Origin: Micromonospora saelicesensis
GTDB taxonomy: Bacteria > Actinomycetota > Actinomycetes > Mycobacteriales > Micromonosporaceae
Direction of reading: 5' to 3'
NCBI RefSeq assembly: GCF_900091575.1
Contig: NZ_FMCR01000003.1
Span: forward strand, 62,001-126,000
DNA length: 64,000 nt
Part shown: positions 24,696-32,147 of the stretch, piece after piece
Layout of the letters: each line of letters begins with the position of its first letter
Numbering within the stretch: position 1 is the stretch's first letter
The notes under the pieces: generated by a model
The model's input: only the letters and a program-made list of their open reading frames with translations
Database searches by the model: none
What the model was told of the DNA's origin: nothing
Translations under genes and position numbers: made by a program

Positions 24696-27473
24696 TCAGT
24701 CCAGCCGCCGCTCGATGGGCAGCCGGGCCCGGGTGAACAGGCCCGCCCCGAGCATCGCCACCACCGGCACCAGCACCAGGACGCCGAGCGCGGGCCACGG
24801 CACCAGAAAGGGGTACGGATCGGACACCGGCCAGGCACTGGCGTACTGCCGGTTCACCGATACCAGCACGATCGCGGCGGTGCCGAGGCCGGCCACGATG
24901 CCGAGCACCGAACCGAGACCGGCGATGACCCCGGCCTGGCAGATCGCCAGCAGCCGGCGTACCGCCGGGGCCGCGCCGACGGCCGCGAGGGTGGTCAGCT
25001 CGGCGCGCCCCTCGGCGGCGGCGAGCGCGGTGGCGATCCCTGCCGCCCCCACGGTGATCAGCCCGGCCGCCGCCGCGAGCAGCAGGAGCAGCGGTGAGAC
25101 ATCGCGCGGGGCCCCGCCGTACTCCACGCCCAGCGAGAGCGTCCCGAATGGCCGCAGGGCGGCGGCGAACCGTGCCTGTTGTTCCTCGTCGGGCGGGGTC
25201 GTGGTGCCGATCACCCAGCCGGTCTGAGACCAGCTCAGGCCGAGTTGCCGGGCGGCGTCGGCGGACAGCAGCAGACGGGACTGGCCGATTGCCCGGGGCA
25301 GCGCGTACCCCGGAAGGTCGTGGGCGGTGATCGGCACGTCCGGCCCGGCCTCCACCTCGGTGACCCGGACGGTCACCAGGCCGTCGTGCAGGTAGCGCGG
25401 GTCGGTCACCACCACGCCGCCAGCGCGCAGTACGGCCGTGGCGGCAGCGGTCGTCGCCGGGTCCACGCCGGTGAGCAGGGGGAGTGCGGTCCCGTCGTCG
25501 ACTCCGGGTTCCACGTAGCCGCCGAAGTAGTCCGCCTCGCGCACCTGGCAGCGGGGATCGGCACGGGCCTGCTGGCGCTGCGCCGCGGGGAGTTGAACGC
25601 CGGGCTGCCAGGGACAGGCCCGGGCCAGCGGGAGCACCGGTGCGATGTCGCAGTAGCCGGTGCGCCCCGCCCCGCAGCTCGGTGTCTGCACCGGGGCGAC
25701 AGCGCCGACCCCGAGGTGGTTCCGGGCCGCGTCGGTGATCTGAGCCAGTGTCGGCTGCGGAGCGGCCCCGATCGGGTTGACCATCACGTGGCCGGTCGGC
25801 AGCGCCGGCCGGTAGGCGCGTGCGTCGCGGGCGCCGTCGCTGGCCAGGTATCCGCCGAGCGCGACGCTGCTGGCGACGGCGGCCATCACGGCGCAGATGG
25901 CCGGTGCTGCGGCGGCCCGGTTGCGGCTGGCATCGCGCAGCGCGATCCGTGGTGCGAGCGGCAACACCCGGCCGAGGCGGGCGAGCACACCGAGCAGCGT
26001 GGGCGTGCAGCAGACCAGGCCCAACTCGCCGAGGATCAGCCCGGTGAGAACCACCGCCGGGGAAGTCCGGGTGGCCCCGAACGCCGCCAACCCCGCCCCG
26101 CCGACCACCAGTGCCAGTCCGAGAGCCAACCACCGGCCCGGAGATTTTGCCGGGGTGCGCCGCCCGGCGAGCCCGGCGCTGACGTCCTGCCGCGCGGCGG
26201 TCCACGCCGGTGCCAGCGCGGCGAGCACCCCGGCCAGCACCGCGACCCCACCGAGCAGGACCAGCGCGCTCGGCCAGCAGCGGTAGCCGCCGAAGCGGGC
26301 GCTGAAGACGTACTGCTCCATCAGCGGGCGACCGGCGAACGCCGCGCCGACGCCGACCAGCAGCCCGGCGGCGGCCCCCAGTACACCCAGCACCACACCG
26401 TCGGCCAGCACGACACGGCGAAGCTGGGCGGCGTCCCCGCCCGCCACCGCGACCAGCGCCAGGTCCCGTCGGCGGCGACGGACCCCGACGGCGAAGGCGG
26501 GCCCGACCAGCAGGACGACCTCCAGCAGCCCGAGGCCGGCGATCAGCACGCCGGTGCTCAGGTCGTTCGGGTTGTCCCCCATGATCGACCCGAGCCACGT
26601 CCGGTCCGCTCCGGTCGCCGAGCCGATGTGCCGCGCGGTGACCACCACCCCCCGATCGTTGAGCCGGGACACCAGCGCCGCGTCGACGGTGCCCGGCACG
26701 TCCGCCAGCCAGACGCTGTCCGGCTCCGGGCCGGTCGATGGCGCGGCCCCCGGGTGCAGCGCCACCACCGGTCCGAGATCGTCGGGAAACTCGACCACCG
26801 CCACCACGGTGTACGCCCTGCTTCCGTCGGCGGCGGCCACGGCGTGGCCGAGGCGCAGGTCCAGGCGACGCAGCGCCACCGGACTGACCGCGACCTCACC
26901 GGGCTGCTGCGGCGCCCGGCCGGCCCGGAACCGCACCAGCCCGCGGGCCAGCGGATCGGTGAGGTCCAGCACCCGAGCGTTCACGACCTCGTCGCGGTGC
27001 GGGCCGCGCAGGGTCAGCGGGACGCGCGGACGCACCTCGGTGACCCGGCTGCCCGGCCCGAGCAGTGCGGTCAGCTGTGCCGCGCTGACCTTCGAGGGGG
27101 GCTTGCCGTCGGCGGTGGTGTACCAGCTCTCACCCCACTCGTCCTGCCCCACCGGGGCGCCGGCGATCCACTGCAGTTGGGCGTCGGCCACCCCGAGCCG
27201 GCGTTCGACGCGTTCCTGTGGGGTCAGCTCGGCCATGTCGTAGCTCGCGGCCAGGAAGGCCAGCGCCGCCACCGGCATGGCGATCATCGCGAGCACCAGG
27301 GCGGTCCGCCGCCGGGACCGGCGTGACTCCCGCCGGGCGATCCGCAGGGCCGCCCGCCAGGAGCCGGTCAGCTCGGCGAACCGTCGTCGGCCGACCGGGG
27401 CGGGCGGCGCGGCCGGCCGCGGCGTCGCGGTGTCGGCCCGTCCGGGGGCCCGCGTCGGACGGCGAATGGTCAC
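24696..27473 (-). CDS. FtsX-like ABC transporter permease
   Basis: 925-aa integral membrane protein of the MacB/FtsX type. A short Arg-rich cytoplasmic start precedes TM1 (about 60-80), then a large extracytoplasmic part, a first FtsX block of three helices (about 300-430), a second extracytoplasmic part with Cys residues (CGAGRTGYC region) and a final FtsX block (about 800-920). Such permeases act as mechanotransmitters for peptide, lipoprotein or antibiotic export rather than classic importers. GTG 27473 overlaps the stop of the ATPase gene by 4 nt; with PadR it forms a three-gene operon. Confidence 0.9.
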   Translation of the reverse strand: MTIRRPTRAPGRADTATPRPAAPPAPVGRRRFAELTGSWRAALRIARRESRRSRRRTALVLAMIAMPVAALAFLAASYDMAELTPQERVERRLGVADAQLQWIAGAPVGQDEWGESWYTTADGKPPSKVSAAQLTALLGPGSRVTEVRPRVPLTLRGPHRDEVVNARVLDLTDPLARGLVRFRAGRAPQQPGEVAVSPVALRRLDLRLGHAVAAADGSRAYTVVAVVEFPDDLGPVVALHPGAAPSTGPEPDSVWLADVPGTVDAALVSRLNDRGVVVTARHIGSATGADRTWLGSIMGDNPNDLSTGVLIAGLGLLEVVLLVGPAFAVGVRRRRRDLALVAVAGGDAAQLRRVVLADGVVLGVLGAAAGLLVGVGAAFAGRPLMEQYVFSARFGGYRCWPSALVLLGGVAVLAGVLAALAPAWTAARQDVSAGLAGRRTPAKSPGRWLALGLALVVGGAGLAAFGATRTSPAVVLTGLILGELGLVCCTPTLLGVLARLGRVLPLAPRIALRDASRNRAAAAPAICAVMAAVASSVALGGYLASDGARDARAYRPALPTGHVMVNPIGAAPQPTLAQITDAARNHLGVGAVAPVQTPSCGAGRTGYCDIAPVLPLARACPWQPGVQLPAAQRQQARADPRCQVREADYFGGYVEPGVDDGTALPLLTGVDPATTAAATAVLRAGGVVVTDPRYLHDGLVTVRVTEVEAGPDVPITAHDLPGYALPRAIGQSRLLLSADAARQLGLSWSQTGWVIGTTTPPDEEQQARFAAALRPFGTLSLGVEYGGAPRDVSPLLLLLAAAAGLITVGAAGIATALAAAEGRAELTTLAAVGAAPAVRRLLAICQAGVIAGLGSVLGIVAGLGTAAIVLVSVNRQYASAWPVSDPYPFLVPWPALGVLVLVPVVAMLGAGLFTRARLPIERRLD

Positions 27474-28204
27474 CGCTCGCTGCCGGACAGCAGTTGCTCG
27501 ACGCTGCCCAGCGGTGCCGTCGTGTCGACCAGCACGCCGTCGCGGAGGAACACCACCCGGTCGGCCCAGCCGGCGTGCCGCGCCTCGTGGGTGACCAGCA
27601 CTCCGGCGGCTCCCGCGTCGATCCGGCGGCGCAGCAGGTGCAGCACCGCCTCACCGGTCTGGGAGTCCAACGCCCCGGTGGGCTCGTCGGCGAGGACCAG
27701 CCGGCGTTCGCCCACCAGCGCGCGGGCGATCGCCACCCGCTGCTGCTGCCCGCCGGAGAGCTGGTCCGGGAAACGGTCACCCAACGCGGGCAGGCCCACC
27801 TCGGTGAGCGCGGCCATGGCCAGTGCGCGGGCCCGACGTCCGCTGGTCCCGTCGAGTTCCAATGGGAGCGCCACGTTCTCCAGCGCGCTCAGACTGCCCA
27901 GCAGGTTGAGCTGCTGGAAGATGTAGCCGATCCGACGGCGGCGTAGCTGGGCCAGCCCGCGGCGGTCCAGTGCCCCCAGCGGTTGCCCCTCGACCCGGAC
28001 CTCGCCGCCGGTCGGACGGTCCAACCCACCGGCGAGAGCCAGCAGGGTCGATTTGCCGGAGCCGGACGGCCCCATCACGGCGACCAGCTCGCCGGGCCGG
28101 ACGACCAGGCTGACGCCGCGCAACGCGTGCACCGCCGCCGGCCCGGCCCCGTGGGTGCGGTGGACGGCGCGTAGCTCCAGCACCGCGTCGTCCGATCCGC
28201 TCAC
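27470..28204 (-). CDS. ABC transporter ATP-binding protein (MacB/LolD type)
   Basis: 244-aa ATPase partner of the FtsX-like permease. Walker A GPSGSGKSTLL, the Q-loop FQQLNLL, signature LSGGQQQR, Walker B LVLADEPTGALD and the H-loop THEAR are complete. The ADEPTGALDS wording is typical of LolD/MacB ATPases. GTG 28204 was chosen because it overlaps the PadR stop (GTGA) and has GAGGAGG 8 nt upstream; an ATG at 28228 lies inside the PadR gene. Same operon as the neighbours on both sides. Confidence 0.93.
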   Translation of the reverse strand: MSGSDDAVLELRAVHRTHGAGPAAVHALRGVSLVVRPGELVAVMGPSGSGKSTLLALAGGLDRPTGGEVRVEGQPLGALDRRGLAQLRRRRIGYIFQQLNLLGSLSALENVALPLELDGTSGRRARALAMAALTEVGLPALGDRFPDQLSGGQQQRVAIARALVGERRLVLADEPTGALDSQTGEAVLHLLRRRIDAGAAGVLVTHEARHAGWADRVVFLRDGVLVDTTAPLGSVEQLLSGSER

Positions 28205-28803
28205 CGTCTTGCCTCCTCGCCGGCCCATCGAGCCGCGTCCCGCGCGTCGGCGTCATCGGGTCGGGGAGCGGGAGGCGCCGGGCCGCTGGGTTGGTGCCGG
28301 ACCAGACTGGTCTCGCAGTGGTCCAGCCAGCGCACCTCAGCCTCGGCCTGGAACACCATCGAGTCCAGCACGAGGCGCCAGGGAAGGTCCTCCGGCCGGT
28401 TGCTGCCGTACTTCAACCGGGTCAACTCCTGAAGGGCCCGCATCGTCGCGCTGCGTTGGGCCTGCACCACCGACCGGACGTCGACCCCGGGGGTGGTCAG
28501 CGCCAGCGCCAGCTTGATCGCCAGCTCGTCGCGGGGACGGTCGGTACGGCTGATCGGGGTGGCGAACCACAGCGCCAGGTCCGCCCGGCCGGCGTCGGTG
28601 ATCTCGTACGGGCGCTGCCCAGCCTCGCTCTCCGGCAGCGGGCGCACCAGACCGTCCCGTTCCAACCGGGACAACGTGGTGTAGACCTGCCCGATGTTCA
28701 GTGGCCAGGTCGAGCCGGTCGACTCCTCGAACGCGGCGCGCAGCTGGTAGCCGTACATCTGGCCGCGTTCGAGCAGGGCGAGCAACCCGTGACGGATGGA
28801 CAT
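28201..28803 (-). CDS. PadR family transcriptional regulator
   Basis: 200-aa winged-helix repressor with the PadR N-terminal domain (HGLLALLERGQMYGYQLRAAFEE, LNIGQVYTTLSRLERDGLV) and a C-terminal helical dimerisation domain of the Vir_act_alpha type (from about residue 95). PadR proteins often repress an adjacent efflux ABC operon until a ligand binds. Here the gene is first in the operon with the ATPase and permease, linked by a GTGA overlap. Its ATG has no ribosome binding site; a palindromic operator and a promoter lie directly in front, so a leaderless, autoregulated transcript is likely. Confidence 0.92.
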   Translation of the reverse strand: MSIRHGLLALLERGQMYGYQLRAAFEESTGSTWPLNIGQVYTTLSRLERDGLVRPLPESEAGQRPYEITDAGRADLALWFATPISRTDRPRDELAIKLALALTTPGVDVRSVVQAQRSATMRALQELTRLKYGSNRPEDLPWRLVLDSMVFQAEAEVRWLDHCETSLVRHQPSGPAPPAPRPDDADARDAARWAGEEARR

Positions 28804-28812
28804 GGCAACGGA

Positions 28813-28840
28813 GTATGCATACCTGGTATGCGTACCGCAA
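28813..28840 (-). promoter_or_regulatory. PadR operator overlapping a leaderless promoter
   Basis: GTATGCATAC (28813-28822) is a perfect palindrome, GTATGCGTAC (28826-28835) nearly so, and GCATACC-T-GGTATGC (28817-28831) is a 7+1+7 inverted repeat joining them. On the minus strand TTGCGG (28840-28835), 17 nt, and CATACT (28817-28812) fit -35 and -10 boxes; the ATG at 28803 is 8 nt after the -10. Binding at the palindrome would cover both boxes. Confidence 0.65.
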
Positions 28841-28855
28841 CCGGAGTGGACCGGC

Positions 28856-29293
28856 TCAGGTTGGTCGACCGGGAAACGGGACAGTCAGCGGGGTCAGCCC
28901 GGCGGTCTTCCGCCACCGGGTGGCCCGCACGGCGTACTCGACAAGGGCGGCCAGCGCCTGGTCCCGGTCGGCGCCGGTGGTGGACGCCAGGGCGGCCCGC
29001 CAGTGCGCGGCCGTGCGCTCCTCCACCTCGGCGGCGAGCCGCAGGGCGCTGGCCCGGTCGGTGACCGGGAACGGCAGGGCGTACCCGGCGCGGTCCGGCG
29101 GGACGACGCCGCCGGCCGTGGTGAGCTGCACCACCAGCGCGTCGCGTCGGCGTCGATGCGCGGCCTCCGCCTGGCGTGCCGCGTCCCGCGCCGCTCCGGT
29201 GAGCCGGACACCGATCCGCCCGTAGGCGTAGATGGCCGCGTACTCGGCGGACAGGGCGGAGGCGAGTGCCTCTCCGGCGGACGGCTGCCTCAC
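28856..29293 (-). CDS. DUF4439 ferritin-like protein
   Basis: 145-aa all-helical protein resembling DUF4439, a ferritin-like four-helix family. [19 protein letters not shown] and [16 protein letters not shown] carry Glu/His at helix spacing suggestive of a carboxylate-bridged site, but metal binding is not proven. GTG 29293 overlaps the stop of the preceding lipoprotein gene (GTGA). Both genes together look like a pair of related ferritin-like proteins, one cytoplasmic and one exported. Role unknown. Confidence 0.72.
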   Translation of the reverse strand: MRQPSAGEALASALSAEYAAIYAYGRIGVRLTGAARDAARQAEAAHRRRRDALVVQLTTAGGVVPPDRAGYALPFPVTDRASALRLAAEVEERTAAHWRAALASTTGADRDQALAALVEYAVRATRWRKTAGLTPLTVPFPGRPT

Positions 29294-29817
29294 TTCAGTG
29301 CCTCCTGGTGAGTTGCCCGGGCGGCGACGATCGACCCGAGTAGTGCCGCCCGCTCCGCGGGCGCCGCGGCGCAGGCGGCGGTGGCGGACTGCTGGGCGGT
29401 CTTCTCCAGCGCCCGCAGGGCGGCGCGCGCGCCGTTCGGGTCGGCGGCCGGGGCGGTGGTCGGGGCGGCGGAGGCCGCCGACGGCACCGTCACGCCGATC
29501 ACCCGGGCCAGCTCGGTCGCGTGCGCGGTGTGCGTCTCGGCGATCGGGTCGAGCCGGTCGGCGAGCTCGGGATGGGCGGTCGCACTCGCCCGGTACGCGG
29601 CGGCCAGCGCGAGGGACTCGTCCACCATCGGCCGCAGCGGGTCGGGCGGTGGGGCTGGTTGGTCGTCGCGGTCGAAAAGATCACAGCCGGTCAGCGGCGT
29701 CACGGCACCGCCGAGCACCAGCAGCGCCCCGGCACTCAGGAGCTTTCGCCGGGAATGTCCGGATGCTTGGTCGCGCTGTGTCGTTCTGCCGATCCCCACC
29801 GGCCAAGTCAACACCAT
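29290..29817 (-). CDS. Tat-exported lipoprotein, ferritin-like
   Basis: 175-aa precursor. The signal peptide has a twin-arginine motif (S-R23-R24-K-L-L), a hydrophobic core and a lipobox ending LTG-C45, so it is predicted to be a Tat-dependent lipoprotein. The mature part is helical ([36 protein letters not shown]), resembling the ferritin-like DUF4439 partner encoded next. ATG 29817 was chosen because it places the signal peptide at a normal distance; upstream codons reach into the rimP promoter. Tat use suggests folding with a cofactor before export. Function unknown. Confidence 0.72.
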   Translation of the reverse strand: MVLTWPVGIGRTTQRDQASGHSRRKLLSAGALLVLGGAVTPLTGCDLFDRDDQPAPPPDPLRPMVDESLALAAAYRASATAHPELADRLDPIAETHTAHATELARVIGVTVPSAASAAPTTAPAADPNGARAALRALEKTAQQSATAACAAAPAERAALLGSIVAARATHQEALK

Positions 29818-29972
29818 TCGTGCCGGTCCGGGGGTCACCGGCGTCGGTGCGCCGCCCGGTCCGCCGCCGGGCAGGCGCGTTACGCTCTGCGCAACCACCG
29901 GCGTGTCCACTCCGGTGGCGTGCCGGCATGGCGGGACCACAGGTCCCCGTCGACCAGGGAGAGGGTGCGGAG

Positions 29973-30665
29973 ATGACGCAGCGTGGCCGTGCCACCAGGC
30001 CGACGGGTCGACCCCGCGGTGCTGCGGGCCCGCGCGGCGGTGACCTCGCCGCCCGGCGGGACCGACTGCGGGCCGTGATCGAGCCGGTGGTCAACGACGC
30101 CGGCTACGACCTGGAGGACCTGTCGGTTTCCCGGGCCGGCCGCCGGCACGTGGTGCGGGTGATGGTGGACACCGACGGCGGGATCGACCTGGACGCCGTC
30201 GCTGACGTCTCCCGCGCGGTCTCGGCCGCGCTGGACGCCGCGGAGGAGACCGGTGGCGACATCGTCGCCGGCGAGTACCAACTGGAAGTCAGCTCACCCG
30301 GCGTCGACCGGCCACTTACCCTGCCCCGCCACTGGCGGCGCAACGTGGGCCGACTGGTCAAGGTCACCGCCCGGGGCGCGGCCGCGCTGCCCGGCCAGCG
30401 GGGCGAGCAGCCAGCCGGTGACCGTCAGCTGACCGGCCGGGTGGTCGCGGCCGACGACGAGGGCGTGCACCTGGAGACCGACGACGGCCGCGCCGCCTGG
30501 GCGTACGCCCAGCTGGGCCCGGGCCGCGTGCAGGTCGAGTTCACCCGGCTCGCCGAGCTGGGTGAGCCGGACGACGAGTTCGACGACGCGGACGATTCCG
30601 ACGAGATCGACGACGATTCAGACGACATCGACGACGAAGATGATGTGGAGGACGAGGAGAGGTGA
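29973..30665 (+). CDS. rimP: Ribosome maturation factor RimP
   Basis: 230-aa assembly factor of the 30S subunit. N-terminal RimP domain about 35-110 ([31 protein letters not shown], and [13 protein letters not shown]), C-terminal SH3-like domain to about 190. It carries a Gln/Gly-rich insertion ([15 protein letters not shown]) and an unusually long acidic tail of about 35 residues made almost only of Asp and Glu. ATG 29973 is preceded by GGGAGAGGG. Its TGA overlaps the GTG of nusA, the normal rimP-nusA-ylxR-infB arrangement. Confidence 0.95.
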   Translation: MTQRGRATRPTGRPRGAAGPRGGDLAARRDRLRAVIEPVVNDAGYDLEDLSVSRAGRRHVVRVMVDTDGGIDLDAVADVSRAVSAALDAAEETGGDIVAGEYQLEVSSPGVDRPLTLPRHWRRNVGRLVKVTARGAAALPGQRGEQPAGDRQLTGRVVAADDEGVHLETDDGRAAWAYAQLGPGRVQVEFTRLAELGEPDDEFDDADDSDEIDDDSDDIDDEDDVEDEER

Positions 30666-31705
30666 ACATCGACCTCGCGGCGCTGCGCGCACTCGAGCGC
30701 GAGCGGGAGATCCCGTTCGACACGATTCTCGCGGCGATCGAGACCGCGTTGCTGACCGCCTACCGGCACACCGACGGGGCCGAACCGCACGCCCGGGTGG
30801 AGATCGACCGCAGGTCGGGCGCCGCCCTGGTGTACGCGCAGGAGATGGATGCCGACGGCAGCCTGGTGCGGGAGTGGGACGACACCCCGCACGACTTCGG
30901 CCGGATCGCCGCCATGACCGCCAAGCAGGTGATCCTCCAGCGGTTGCGGGAGGCCACCGACGAGGTGCACTTCGGTGAGTACGTCGGCCGCGAGGGTGAC
31001 CTGGTCACCGGCGTGGTGCAGGCGCACGAGACGCGTACCGAGAAGGGCATCGTCAGCGTCGACCTGGGCAAGCTGGAGGGCGTGCTGCCGCAGTCCGAGC
31101 AGGTGCCCGGCGAGCGGTACGCGCACGGCGAGCGGGTCCGCTGCGTCGTGGTGCACGTGGCCAAGGGCATGCGCGGGCCGCAGATCACCCTGTCCCGGTC
31201 GCACCCGGCTCTGGTCAAGAAGCTCTTCGCGCTGGAGGTGCCGGAGATCGCCGACGGCACCGTCGAGATCGGCGCGATCGCCCGTGAGGCGGGCCATCGC
31301 ACGAAGATCGCCGTCCGCTCCACCACCCCCGGGGTGAACGCCAAGGGCGCCTGCATCGGCCCGATGGGTCAGCGGGTGCGTGCCGTGATGAGCGAACTGC
31401 ACGGTGAGAAGATCGACATCATCGACTGGTCGGACGACCCGGGCACCTTCGTCGGCAACGCGTTGTCGCCGGCCAAGGCGCTGCGGGTCGAGGTGGTCGA
31501 CCTGGCCAACCGGGCCGCCCGGGTGACCGTTCCCGACTTCCAGCTCTCGCTGGCGATCGGTCGGGAGGGGCAGAATGCCCGACTCGCGGCCCGATTGACC
31601 GGTTGGCGGATCGACATTCGTTCCGATGCGGAGCAGGCGGCGCCGGCCGCGCGTGGCGTAACTGATCACGTGCGGGAGCCGGGCGGCGCGATCTCGGGGA
31701 GCTAG
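30662..31705 (+). CDS. nusA: Transcription termination/antitermination factor NusA
   Basis: 347-aa RNA-polymerase- and RNA-binding factor. N-terminal RNAP-binding domain (about 1-105), S1 domain (about 108-180, [13 protein letters not shown]...[12 protein letters not shown]) and two KH domains (about 185-330, [28 protein letters not shown] and [24 protein letters not shown]). It lacks the C-terminal acidic repeats of the E. coli protein, as usual in Gram-positive bacteria. The GTG start overlaps rimP by 4 nt. Confidence 0.97.
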   Translation: MNIDLAALRALEREREIPFDTILAAIETALLTAYRHTDGAEPHARVEIDRRSGAALVYAQEMDADGSLVREWDDTPHDFGRIAAMTAKQVILQRLREATDEVHFGEYVGREGDLVTGVVQAHETRTEKGIVSVDLGKLEGVLPQSEQVPGERYAHGERVRCVVVHVAKGMRGPQITLSRSHPALVKKLFALEVPEIADGTVEIGAIAREAGHRTKIAVRSTTPGVNAKGACIGPMGQRVRAVMSELHGEKIDIIDWSDDPGTFVGNALSPAKALRVEVVDLANRAARVTVPDFQLSLAIGREGQNARLAARLTGWRIDIRSDAEQAAPAARGVTDHVREPGGAISGS

Positions 31706-31708
31706 GGG

Positions 31709-31714
31709 TAGACT
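31709..31714 (+). promoter_or_regulatory. -10-like box of a possible leaderless promoter (ylxR)
   Basis: TAGACT ends 7 nt before GTG 31722, immediately after the nusA stop. No Shine-Dalgarno lies between, so an internal leaderless transcript of ylxR (and perhaps infB) is possible besides read-through. Confidence 0.4.
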
Positions 31715-31721
31715 TCCTCCA

Positions 31722-32054
31722 GTGGTACGACGCGCGCAGCCGGAGCGCACCTGTGTGGGTTGCCGGCAACGTGCGCCGGCCAGCGAATTGCTGCGGATCG
31801 TCGCGGTCAGGGACGAGGCTGGTCACAGTCTCCGGCCTGATCCGCGCCGCAGGCTGCCGGGTCGGGGAGCGAACATGCACCCGGATCCGGCCTGCTTCGC
31901 GCTGGCGGTGCGGCGCCGCGCCTTCGGGCGTGCGCTGCGCAGCACCGAGGTCCTCGACCACGGTGTGCTGGCGGAGCACGTCGATGCGCCAACCACTACG
32001 TCCGGTCAGCCCGACCGGGCGAGGGTCGCTAGCAGGGTAGGACGACCGACATGA
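31722..32054 (+). CDS. ylxR: YlxR/RnpM family RNA-binding protein (DUF448)
   Basis: 110-aa small basic protein. PERTCVGCRQRAPASELLRIVA and GRGANMHPDPACFALAVRRRAFGRAL are the DUF448 signature. Relatives bind RNA, and the B. subtilis member modulates RNase P. It sits between nusA and infB as in most Gram-positive bacteria. GTG start without a ribosome binding site. The last 25 residues are poorly conserved. Confidence 0.92.
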   Translation: MVRRAQPERTCVGCRQRAPASELLRIVAVRDEAGHSLRPDPRRRLPGRGANMHPDPACFALAVRRRAFGRALRSTEVLDHGVLAEHVDAPTTTSGQPDRARVASRVGRPT

Positions 32055-32100
32055 GCACACGATGAAGTCCCTGAAATGACCAGGCTTCAAGTGCACGAGT

Positions 32101-32132
32101 GAGGTCGCTGCGGGTGCTGCCCGCACGACCTC
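32101..32132 (+). promoter_or_regulatory. Stable hairpin just before the infB ribosome binding site
   Basis: GAGGTCG (32101-32107) pairs with CGACCTC (32126-32132), and inner GCGGG (32110-32114) with CCCGC (32120-32124). It ends about 5 nt before the GAGGAG ribosome binding site of infB, leaving the site itself unpaired. Could be a translational control element or an attenuator. Confidence 0.5.
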
Positions 32133-32147
32133 GGAGTGAGGAGTGCA

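Noticed and set aside
24622..26598. Long upstream extension of the DDN-type gene
   Set aside because: The extension lies entirely in another frame of the FtsX-like permease gene and lacks similarity; the family N-terminus starts at 24621.
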